64,000 bases of DNA from Mytilisepta virgata. Taxonomy: Eukaryota; Mollusca; Bivalvia; Mytilida; Mytilidae. Numbering within the stretch: the first letter of the stretch is position 1; every line of letters starts with the position of its first letter. Below the pieces are notes generated by a model. That model made no database searches and had not been told where the DNA came from. It saw only the letters and a list, made by a program, of their open reading frames with translations. Location: contig CM051516.1 in the NCBI GenBank assembly GCA_028015205.1, forward strand, positions 50,968,230-51,032,229, given 5' to 3'. A program made the position numbers and the translations under genes. Below are positions 10,224 through 20,500 of this stretch, in pieces.

Positions 10224-12371
10224 GATGATTTAATATATTCAAGCTTTTCTTGTAAATGTGTTGAGAATGGTAACTGATACTCAATAGAGAACTGATAGTA
10301 GATCATATATGAAGATGCTACAGTGTATACATTTTTTTTGCTTATTTAGGAAATTAACGAATGCAGACGAAGTATCATGTGATAATATTAGGACGAGGCA
10401 TGCGATAATATCTTCATTCATGTACCATGACGCAGTCAGAGATGAATTTTTAAAAATCTTCTATTTATAGTTTATATTTTGATACCAATTTTTATGCACA
10501 CGATATGCATATTTAGTGAAACAAGCAGGAAAAATACCCCGAAATTGTGAAGAGGACATTTAATATCAAAATGACCTACAGGGTAAAGCCAAAACCATCT
10601 AAAGAGTTATATCCTTGGTTTCCACAAAATTTAACTAATTTTGAAATTAACATTTTGAGTATCAATTTCACGGTAGTATTTATATCCAAGAAAAAAACCT
10701 GGAGATATCCAAGAGGACCTTTTTTTTCATCAGAAGAGGCATCCGCTAAATTATAATGAACGTTTCATAATATATTTACAAATTGTGATGAACAAGGTAT
10801 CAATAGTTAATCGAATTAAATGTAACAATATGCTACTTGACGTTTTGTTAAAAAGGAATACAAAATTTTGTAAAATCTTATTGGTTACATTCAGCACATT
10901 AAAAAATGTCAAAATGGTGTGACGCTGGATGATTTCTTCGGTATTTAAATAAAGTCAACGTCTTTAAGTCGGGGTATTTTATTGTACAATCACTTTGGGT
11001 CTTTACTGTACAATCGCTTAGCTAAATTCCAGAAATTCACTGTACATTGTATCTGCATTGTATTGATTCTTCTTCTGCCCTACAGAGTTGCTCTATTTTT
11101 TGATAGACAAATCGTTACATGTATCATAGCTTCTGTCATGTTTTAGCTTATTAAGCTTTCTACGACAAGTATGGGGTAACCATATCAGAACCGTTATTCA
11201 AAATTGAACAGTATAAAAGACAACAGAGTACTTAAAAAAAACACAAATTTTAATAAAAAGAATAGAAATAGAATAGTCAAACCTTTATAACAAATGGAAT
11301 AGAGAATGGAAAAGGGGAAGACTATAAATGCGAACCTGATAATGATCAGTAAAATTGGCGAGACATATTTTAGAATGAGCTCTTAACTCATCAACATTTC
11401 ACGGAACCGAGATTAAGCTGGCATCTAGTCCTCCATACTGATAGAATATTTTTCAGTTGGAATATTCAATTCTTTACCTTTTTAATATTTATTTTAAAAA
11501 AAATCCTTCGTCTCTCCACCATCTATCCCCAGAATATCAAAGGGACATACCCTAAGTTGAGACGGGACGGGAATGTATCAAAAGTATCAAAAGTATAAAG
11601 GAGTCCTGAAGTCCATTTGGATATAATTGAAATCAAATAAATTACGAGAACCACAAAAATTTAATACAAGGTAAAAATGTGTCTTCTTCAAAATGATTTA
11701 AATGGGGTCTTAAACACTTTCATTATCATTTTTAGGATGTTTTTATTTGTGACTTTTGAAGACTATTATTTACCTCATCAATGAAAGGGCTGCTTTAATT
11801 TTGCGATATTAAAATTCTATAGAACTTATCCCTTTTAAGAAATAAAATAGTTAAAATATTGTAATTATAGTCTCAATGATTATATTAACATTGTTCTGAA
11901 GCAACCATATATGATTATGTATTTTGCCTCTTGTTACACATGTATATATGTCTGAATGTTTGAAAATAAAATATTGTTATTGTTTATCAAAAGACAAAAT
12001 TTTTTATAATATTGCACGCTAAGTTTTATTTACGTTCTGTGGAGATATTATGTCACTGTACAATAAATTCTGATATTTAAATTAAATTCATAAATTATAC
12101 GTGCTCATGACTATACATTTTTTGGGTAGGATTTATCATCACATCGTACATCTATGATCTTGTATAACGTTTTTATATCAAGTAGTTGTAGCAATCCGCG
12201 TGGTTTAAAACAAAGTTTTCATGATTAAATCCATTTAAAGTATTTAAAATAAGATAAAGTTGAACAGTTTCTTTATAGCAGGGTAAATCTTACTTGTTTT
12301 TGAGTGAAAACGTGTCTAATTAAGGTCAGCTCGGTTGACTTGAAATAGAAAAGTAATTATTAAGAATATAC
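10224..12371. other. AT-rich intergenic stretch, no gene seen
   Basis: No exon, RNA gene or clear repeat was recognised here. The open frame at 10547-10756 has no protein-like features and is treated as chance. Confidence 0.5.
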
Positions 12372-12493
12372 AATTATGGCCTTCAGAAGAAGGTTATATG
12401 CATAATTATTAAATCAAGGAAGACCCGATGAAAAATAACCCTTTCGAGATTTAATAATTATGGATATTACCGCTTTCTGAAGGCCATAACATT
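12372..12493. repeat. Palindromic MITE
   Basis: AATTATGGCCTTCAGAA at the left end is mirrored by TTCTGAAGGCCATAA at the right end. Internally, ATAATTATTAAATC pairs with GATTTAATAATTAT. The element is nearly fully palindromic over about 120 bp. Confidence 0.85.
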
Positions 12494-12729
12494 ATTATTA
12501 TACTGAACTAAACTCCTGGACAAAATATCAGTTATTACGCCCTCGTAGATTGTCGCGAAAGAGTTATTTTGCTCTGATTGGTTATCGCGTGAATCGACGA
12601 CAGCAAATTAACAGTTAATTCCCGCTGGTGGAAAAACACTGGAGTTATTTGATTTGCATGCTAAAAACAACGTAGTTATTTTACCAAAATTGCTGAAGTA
12701 AAGTATAATAACTTCCTATTGTTAACTTT

Positions 12730-13250
12730 CCCTTCTTGCGTAGCAATATACCAGATTCGCCTGCATATGTCGTCTACGTTTCTCAGCTTATCCGACTTTC
12801 TACGGCATGCGTGAATTATCCTGCCTTCTGACAAAGAGGATTACTGCTGTCCCAAAAGCTTCTTAACCAGGGGGGTAAGTTGATGTCATCTCTTAGGAAA
12901 TTTTACGGTCGTCATCACGAATTAATTGACTTTACAGTGTTCCAATATCTAAGATGATGTTGGACCTGTTCAATTGTCATATCATTTCATGTGCCTCCAC
13001 CGATTTGTGACTTCCACCGGATTGACTTTGTTGAACTTCATAACGGGTGCCATACACGGAATGCTTACCCTTCCGGTGCACCTGGGTTCACTCCTGGTTT
13101 TTATAGGAGTTCGTGTTGTTCATTGTTTTTTAGTTTTCAGTGTTTATTTGTTGTGCTTGTGGTTGTTCATTTGTCTTCCCGGGTTTGTCTATCCAATGAA
13201 TTATGTTTTTTGATTTGCTCCCTAGGTGTCCTCTCCATAATTATAAACAA
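12730..13250 (+). mobile_element. Penelope-like element remnant, RT 3' end plus tail
   Basis: From about 12750 the plus strand reads, with frame breaks, a motif series (SPAYVVYVSQLIRLSTAC, then LLNQGGKL, then SSLRKFYGRHHELID) that ends the reverse transcriptase ORF of the retroelements at 39.6-41.3 kb. A stop and a noncoding tail of about 250 bp follow. It is a truncated, decayed copy of a related but different subfamily. Assignment to Penelope-like elements is from remembered family motifs. Confidence 0.6.
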
Positions 13251-14800
13251 TATAACGTAAATGATATTGTGCAGACGTTATATATACAATTGATTAATGA
13301 CAGTGAAAATACTTTGTGTTGATTTGCATTTCTTATGAGTATTTCTTAAGGGTATTGCGATTAAATAAAAGTTGAATCGATATTCTTTAAGAACACTCCA
13401 GCAAAATCTATGAGACTGCTTTCCCAAATGACATTACAGAAATGTTCCAAGTGATACATGTAATACAGTCGAAAGTTGTTTACCGACATGTGATTGTACA
13501 ATGCACAATATTTAGTATCATACATTTCTTAAGATTTAGCACTAGTGGTAATGATATATATATATACATATCAATGTTAAATTTGATGAAAAACTATACA
13601 CAAAGTCTTATCTTTGAAAAAGTCAATATAAAAGCAAAATCAACATTACCACATGTACAAATTGGGTCGGAGCTCTTCGTTTCATTTCAAATTTTGCATC
13701 GTTTTCGCGTCTAAAGAATTTTTTCTGCCCCACCCTTCTTTGAATGTATTTTTTTAATGACAGGTACGCGTGTTTATTAATTTCATTCGAAGTAATTCAC
13801 AAAGCGTATAGAATGGAAATACTTACCCGTGCGACTACTGTAAATTATCTTGAATGGCGGAGCCCCACTTGACAGGCTTTCGAATGACCAAAATATAACA
13901 AAACCGTACAGTTCCGTTCCCACACTGTGAGCATATTATTGTTCAAAAGCGTGGGATTTATTGTTTTTTATTTTATTTGTGGCCTTTTTATTTGGGAATT
14001 TATCCAATAAAAAATTTTCAGCATAAAAGTAGTCATAGTTTGTGCACTCAGCTAATTATTAAATAGTACTAATCAATTTCTGCTTGTACAATACCACTTG
14101 TAGGCCTGGGGTCAATATCGGAGTTGGCCGTATTATCTCATGGGCTCAAAACCAAATATAACTTGATAATTTCAAAGGAAGTTGGTACTTGGAGGCAAAA
14201 AGTTTTATTTTCATACTGGAACAATTTGTAAAATGAATTTGTTTAACCTCGAAGGAGATTTTTATCACTTAGATGAACTAAATTACGATGACAACGAGAG
14301 ATCTGTAACTGTGATTGAAACAAGTGAAACAATGCAAACATGGACATATTGTGTTACTTCAAGAAACAATATATCATAGTACAAATTCACTTGCATGTGG
14401 TGTTTCTTACTTTTGATTTTGTACTTAGAGTGGTATTCAGGATCTACACCTTCGCAACCTAGAGCACATAAAGCCAAAAGGCATATGGACATTCAATAAT
14501 TTTGAAAGATACTTAGTTTCCTTTCAACGTATATATTATTTAAAATAAGTCTTAAGTCTACAGGCCTCGGAACCAATACAGCCATCCTCAAATATTTACC
14601 AGTTAATAGCGCTACTGTAGAGACTTATGATTTCCTCTTGCGTTATTTTGAAAAGTTTACCTTAATGTAACAATACTAATGAAATGACAATCTCGGAATG
14701 TTTAACAAGTACAGATGTGTTTCCTTTTGTAAGTTCAAAAAATCATAATGTGTTGTCAATTGTGTTCAATTACTGTGTACCTAATTTTTAGTGACTGTCA
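13251..14800. other. Intergenic stretch, only a weak ORF
   Basis: Nothing is firmly recognised. On the plus strand, 14182-14379 is open and reads like a small protein (LNYDDNERSVTVIETSE, then WTYCVTSRN). This faintly recalls the end of an AIG2/gamma-glutamyl cyclotransferase-like domain, but its only ATG is internal (14233) and no splice partners are seen. It may be a gene fragment or chance. Confidence 0.25.
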
Positions 14801-16296
14801 TTTTTAGCTTACCTAGCCCAACGAGCTACTGCCATCACTTTGCGTCTGTCGTCGTCTGTCGTCGTAAACTTTCATTTAAAGAGCTTCTTGTCTGAAATCA
14901 GTAGTACAATTGGAAAAAAATTGGCAGCAATGGTCCTTAGGTGGTTCTCTTTCAGAATTGAATCCGATGACCCGTCATTGTAGGAATGATGATGGAAGGA
15001 CCTGTACAAACCAATTACAACTGGTTCGGGTTGGATGAACAAGGCCGCCAGAGCCATCTTTGATTTTTATTAGCCACTTTTCAAAACATTTCATCTCTAA
15101 AACTACAGTTTGAAATGTTTTGAAACTGTGCAGGATTGATAACAACAATAACCTCTACAAACGATCAACTTTTGGTTGAGATTCATCTGCTCAAATGACC
15201 ACTGCAGCGGTTCAAAACCATACGGGAAAGAACTTTTTAACTCACCTGACCTATAAGGCCATGTGAACTATTGCCAACACTTGGCGTTTGTTGTCCGTTA
15301 TCCGGCGTAAACTTTTCCTTTAAAGATCTTCTCTGAAACCCCCGGCCAATTGGGACCAAATTTGGAGGAATGGTCCTTGGGTGGCCCGCTTCCAAAATTG
15401 TGTCTGGCATCTCCGACTTCCAACCGATATGGCTGCTGTTACTACAAATAGAGAAAAGGGGGATGAATTTCAAAAATGTTCTTCTATGAAACATGGCCAA
15501 TTGGAACCAGACTTGACAGTATTTCTCCTTAGGAGGATCTCTTTTAGAATTGTGTGTGATGATGTAGACTGTTAACCAAGATGGCCCCCACATCCAAACT
15601 TAGTTTAACATAGGCCCCTATGGTAAAATGCATTTATTAATCTTCTTATCTGAAACCACTGAGACAATTAGAACTAGACTTGAAACTACTTGACAATTGG
15701 AACCAGACTTGACAGCAATGGTCCTTAGATAGTCCTTTTTCAGAATTTTTTCCGATGACCCCGACTGTCAACCAAGTTTAACATAGGGCCCTATCGAACA
15801 ATTCATTGACAGACCTTGTTGTCTGAAACAACTTGACCAATTAGAACCATACTTGGCAGCAATTGTTTAACTCAAGACCTTAAGGGAAAATTCATTTAAA
15901 AATCTTCTTGTCTGAAACCACTGAGCCAATTAAGACTTGGTAACAATGGTCCTTAGGTGATCCTCTTTCAGAATTGTGTCTGATGACCCTGACTGTCAAC
16001 CAAGATGCGACAGCCGAACTTAGTTAAATAAAGGGTCCCATGGGAACTGTTTTAGAACGGTTCTAGAACTGCCATCCTGACACTGTTTATGACAGGGTGT
16101 GTCCTTACCTAGAACAATTTCTGGACGGTTCTATAGGGCGCTTTTGGAAGATTCATTGAAAATTCTTATTGTCTAACACCACTGAGTCAAATAGAACTTG
16201 GAAGCAATGGTCCTCTTTCAGAATTGTATCCGATGATCTGGACTGTTAACCAAGATGGCCGCCATAGCCGAACATAGTTGAACATAGTGTCCCAGG
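14801..16296 (+). mobile_element. GCTTACCT-type large mollusc repeat, older copies
   Basis: The stretch opens TTTTAGCTTACCTAGCCCA followed by CACTTTGCGTCTGTCGTCGTC, the same kind of end as the element at 17692. A second start-like segment (AACTCACCTGACC, CACTTGGCG) occurs at about 15240, so there are nested or tandem copies. The interior is made of degenerate units with recurring words such as CTTGTCTGAAA, CAATTGGAACCAGACTTG, CAATGGTCCTTAGGTGG and CAACCAAGATG. A piece of the GGTTCTAG minisatellite element is embedded at 16048-16135. Open frames inside (for example 15237-15593 minus) are repeat artefacts. Confidence 0.6.
16048..16135 (-). repeat. Fragment of the TIR/minisatellite element
   Basis: This is about 88 bp (ACTGTTTTAGAACGGTTCTAG ... 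GGACGGTTCTA), nearly the same as the start of the copy at 16297. It lies between units of the GCTTACCT-type repeat, so a segment was probably duplicated locally. Confidence 0.65.
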
Positions 16297-16682
16297 CAAA
16301 CTGTTTTAGAACGGTTCTAGAACTGTCATCCTGACACCGTTTATGACAGGGTGTGTCCTGACCTAGAACCATGTCTGTACGGTCCTACCCTAGAACCATT
16401 TATGGAAGTTTTATCCAAGAACCATTTATGACAGTTCTACCCTAGAACGATTTATGACCCTTATGAATTTTGAATATCAAAATTATACCAAGTAAGATAA
16501 TTAATTTGTTGTCATAATTTTCAAATAAACCTTTAACATACTGAAATATTTTATAGACTTAAAAAAAAGAAAAATTTCACTAACAATGAAGTTTTTACTT
16601 ATTTAAAACATAAAAATCTAGAATGGTTCTAGAACCGTCCTCTCTGAGAGCATAGTTGAGAGGTTAGAACTGATCTCAGCTG
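16297..16682 (-). mobile_element. Tc1/mariner-like MITE with internal minisatellite, truncated copy
   Basis: This is a reversed, shorter copy of the element at 22766-24003. It shares the GACAGGGTGTGTCCTGACC segment, GGTTCTAG..TAGAACC repeats, an AT-rich core (16450-16615) matching 23600-23730 in reverse complement, and one terminal repeat ending GAACTGATCTCAGCTG at 16682, followed by TA. The other terminal repeat is missing. Confidence 0.75.
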
Positions 16683-17691
16683 TAGTGTAACACAGAATTT
16701 TGATACAACCTAAATACAACTCCATCAACGTTTTGTACCAACTGATTGGCTAAGCAGTTTCCAATAATTGTACGCTGATTTTTAGTTTAATTTCAAATTC
16801 TAATATAAAACCTGATTAGGATTAGTGAAGTGATTTATAGATGGGATTGATTTTTAATCCGTTTATTATAATGTTAGGGATAAAAGCCCAAAACTTGTTT
16901 GACTATTATGTTCTGTTGTTAGCTTTGATCGCCCAGTTTTTTTGCATAGCAAACGAGGTGAAATAAAGTTCGAAGCAAATACTGTTAGGATGTTTTTGGA
17001 AAATTTTGGTATAAATCCGTTCATAGGTTTTAGAAAAGAAACCTTTCGAAGAGGGCGTAGATACTCAAGTGATGACAAAAGCTAAGGCTTTTAGTGGAAA
17101 CAGAGCCTAAACAGGACAACCAATATCTAGGTAAACCTATGTTTTGATATGATTGCACATTGATTTAACTAAAAGATTCATCACATACATCCTTATGTGC
17201 TTAAGTAGTAGTCCCTTTGCCATAGCTTACGTTTTAGAAGATTGTTTGTTGTACCTTTATTTGCATTTGAGTATCGATCTGGTCGTCAACATTTTCAGAC
17301 GCATAACATTTCATATGTGCAAATATTTGTCATTTACATACACACTGTATGTAAGTCTACAGAGAGAACCACATTTGTTTATTTATGTATGTTCAACAAT
17401 ATTTAACTCCTACAAAGTTTCAATCATTCAGTGGATTAGAACTTTAACGACTGTCATGGTAGATACTTTTATTCTCTGACAGTACACTCATTTGCTAGCG
17501 TGTGTAAACATTGGCAAAAGACTAACAAAGCTGCAAAATGGAAACAAGTACAAAGACAACCTAACGAGTAAACACTTATAGCAAACCAAATAGAATGAGA
17601 TCAGAAAAAGCTGACATGTCAGTAACTGCTAGTAGTCCTTTGTTAGTATATATTGATCATTTTCATTTTGCTAAGTTTCTTCTGTTACCAT
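16683..17691. other. Intergenic stretch, nothing recognised
   Basis: No gene or repeat was recognised. The hydrophobic open frame at 17153-17479 (plus) lacks any family motif and is considered chance. Confidence 0.45.
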
Positions 17692-19178
17692 TTTAGCTCA
17701 CCTAGCCAAAGGCCATGTGAGCTTTTGTCATCACTTGGCGTCCGTCGTCCGCCCGTCGTGTGTCGTCTGTTTGTCTGTCGTCCGTCCGATAACTTCACAT
17801 TTCAATCTCCTTTGAAACCACTGGGCCAAATGAAATTAAATTGGACAGGAAGCATTTATGCCATGGGCAATTGTTGTTTCTGATTGGCTTAGTTTTCAAA
17901 AATGTTCTCCTCTCAAACCGCTGGGCCAAATGGAACAAAACTTGACAGGAAGCATATATGGGAGGTCCTTATAAAGTATACTCATTTTGTCCCGATTGGG
18001 CTACAAATGGGTAGTTATTGTTTCTGATTGGTTGATATAAAAAAAAATCTTCCCCTCTGAAATCGCTGAGCCAAATGGAACGAAACTTGACAGAAAGGAT
18101 CTATGGGGGTTCTTTACAAAGTTTTCCCATTTCGTCCTGAACGGGTAAAAACATGGCCGCCATGGACAATTCGTGTTTCTCATTACATTTTTTTTATCTG
18201 GAACTGCTTGGCCAAATGGAACGAAACTTGACAGGAAGGATGTATGGGAGGATCTTTTAAAAATATCTTTATTTCATCCCGATCGGAGTACATATATGAT
18301 CACCATTGGCAGTTCTTGATTCTGATTGGCTTATATAAAAGAATCCTCTCCTCTGAAATCGCATGCCCAAATGGAACGAAAACTGATAGGAAGTATATAT
18401 GGGAGGTTCTGTATATAGTTTCATCATTTTGTCCCGATTGGAATACAAATATGGCCGCTATGAGCAGTTCTTGTTTCTGATTGGCTGATATAAAAAAATC
18501 TTGTCCTCTGAAGGCGCTTGCCCAAATGGAACGAAACATCTAATTGAGAGGTTTTATACAAAGTGTCCTCATTTCATCCTGATCACGCAATAAACATGGC
18601 CGTCATGGGTAGTTCTTGTCTTTCATCGGTTGATAATTTTCTTCTTTGAAACCGCTTGGCCAAAGGGAACGAGACTTGACAGGAAGCATCTGTTGGAGGT
18701 TTTTTTTACAAAGTTTCCTCATTTTGTCCATGAGCAATTCTTGTTTCTGACTGGTTGATTGAAAACAATATTTTTTTCTCTTAAACTGCTTGGCCAAATA
18801 GAGCCAAACTTGACAGAAAGTGTCTATGACTTATAACAAAAAACTGCAGAATTGCTTGAAACCAAACATGGTCTGAATGTTCCTCTTAAGGTGCTCACTA
18901 AGTGTTGTTACTCCGGTGGTGATCCCTAATTCAAAATGGCCTACAGCACAGGACTTAGGTTAACATAAGACCCTATGGGAAATACATGCAAATATCTTCT
19001 GGAGAATATGCTGACCTGTAAGTAGAAGGGCCTTGATGACGAAAACATTTGTTTACTTCCTTCTTACCACACTTCATAATGATAGGGAGAAGTGACTTCT
19101 CTCTTTGAGGTACATCAATAAAAATGGGTTTCATACCAGGTGAGCGATACAGGCTCAGCCCCTGGGCCTCTAGTTTAA
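17692..19178 (+). mobile_element. GCTCACCT...AGGTGAGC large repeat element, near complete
   Basis: The start TTTTAGCTCACCTAGCCAAA, then ATGTGAGCTTTTGTCATCACT, leads into a CGTC-rich run. The end reads CAGGTGAGCGATACAGGCTC and GGGCCTCTAGTTT; AGGTGAGC is the inverse of GCTCACCT. The interior is about seven tandem units of 145-155 bp, each holding TCTGATTGG, TCTCCTCTGAAA, GCCAAATGGAACGAAACTTG, ACAGGAAG and TTTGTCCCGATTGG. From memory this architecture is widespread in mollusc genomes; its class is unclear to me. It codes for nothing recognisable. Confidence 0.8.
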
Positions 19179-19270
19179 CATCGGACTCGGACATCTTTTG
19201 AAATGAGTTGTACTGTGTGTATCGCTGTGTTGTTTATTCCATATTAGCTAGAGGTATAGAGGAAGGGTTG

Positions 19271-19565
19271 AGATCTCACAAAACATGTTTAACCCCGCCG
19301 AATTTTTGCGCCTGTCCCAAGTCAGGAACATCTAGCCTTTGTTAGTCTTGTGTGTTTTTTGAATTTTGGTTAATTTTTATGTTTCGGAGTTTAGTGTGCC
19401 GTCCATTTTGCTGAACTAGTATACAACATTGTTTAGGGGCCAGCTGAAACCCGCCTCCGGGTGTGAGATTTTTTCGCTGCGTTGGAGACCTATTGGTAGC
19501 CTTGAGCTGTTTTCTGCTCTTTGGTCGGGTTGTTGTCTCTTTGACACATTCCCCGTTTTCATGCT
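19271..19565 (+). repeat. Dispersed repeat ending GACACATTCCCCGTTTTC, copy 1
   Basis: This is an almost 300-bp unit starting GAGATCTCACAAAACATG, running through TTTAACCCCGCCG, TTGTTAGTCTTGTGTG, GTTTCGGAGTTTAGTGTGCC and GGGGCCAGCTGAA, and ending TTGACACATTCCCCGTTTTC. Matching copies lie at 29882-30145 (plus) and 42362-42652 (minus). It is probably a short retroelement or the tail of one; the class is undecided. Confidence 0.85.
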
Positions 19566-19941
19566 ATCTCAGTCATGAGTGAGAGCGATCCGCTTAAAAT
19601 ATATTGCCTCCTTGGGTTTGGTAAAGATCGAAATCCAAAGACAAACTCGTGAGACAAAGGGACAACCAAAGCAGTAAAAACATAAAGCGATCATCCTAAT
19701 GGAATCAAAATATAGTTTAGAGATTTTGCCCACGAAAGGGTCCTTTAGTATAAATTCTTAAAGACACAACTAGTACTTTTGTATTAGGTATTGGTTTTTA
19801 ATAACGACAGGTTTCTACTTGTACACCTTAATTTTTAAAGGTTATAATTTGTTCCATTTGTTCTTTAAAAATGAATGTACATGTAACGGTGTCATGAATA
19901 GATCGATATTACTTTCGTGTAGAATGACGATTTAAAAAAAA

Positions 19942-19947
19942 TTTATT
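19942..19947 (-). terminator. Putative polyadenylation signal of the C4-like gene
   Basis: An AATAAA hexamer on the minus strand lies about 90 bp beyond the stop codon at 20037. Position and strand fit the 3' end of the gene that starts at 25420. Such hexamers are frequent in AT-rich DNA. Confidence 0.45.
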
Positions 19948-20036
19948 CATTTACAACAGCTTTCTTAACACGCCCATAATATCCAAACAATAAAAGAACA
20001 ACTAGATATATCTTTTGTAAAAGTGAAACTCATTTT

Positions 20037-20500
20037 TTATTTAGTACAAACTACACAGGTAACAGGATAACCATTATGGTATGGAGGACATCTTAGCGTT
20101 CCGCATTTCGCAGTAACAGGTCCTATCATCCTTCCAGCATTCGTATTAGATTCTCCTCCCACCAGAAATTCTGGGTTTTCAACAATACAAATGTAAGCAA
20201 CACCATAATTTCTTGTAGCATATCCTGTTGACAGATATCCGTGATAGGCTTCGTTCCAACCTGTATAACATTTATTTCTGCCTGGAATCATTATAGATGA
20301 CGTTGATGATTTCCTAAGACACACTGCGCATGGCATATCCTGGCCATTCGCATGAGTAGCATAAAAGTCGCTGTCATACTCGGCTCCATAGACGTGACCA
20401 AAATCTTGACCACTTGTCTTCTCGAAAACTGGGTCGTCCGATAAACAGAGTAAGTCTTGTGATGACCCCGACTCAGTGTGTATACCACCACCAACATAAC
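20037..20500 (-). CDS. C4-like gene: terminal exon 3
   Basis: The acceptor is TTGATTTAAG and the exon enters in phase 1. It encodes 154 codons including the TAA stop: GYVGGGIHTESGSSQDLLCL, the VYGAEY motif, paired CAVC, then CIVENPEF and the final CVVCTK. It carries most of the globular domain and is the best-supported exon of the gene. Confidence 0.85.

Noticed and set aside
12974..13260. Two overlapping plus-strand frames of 79 and 89 codons
   Set aside because: They lie in the untranslated tail after a Penelope-like RT remnant, and the overlapping frames have no conserved motif.
15237..15593. 118-codon minus-strand frame
   Set aside because: It lies wholly inside the degenerate units of the GCTTACCT-type repeat; similar peptides arise from other units.
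17153..17479. 108-codon hydrophobic plus-strand frame
   Set aside because: Composition reflects T-rich DNA; no motif, no splice context and no plausible start context.
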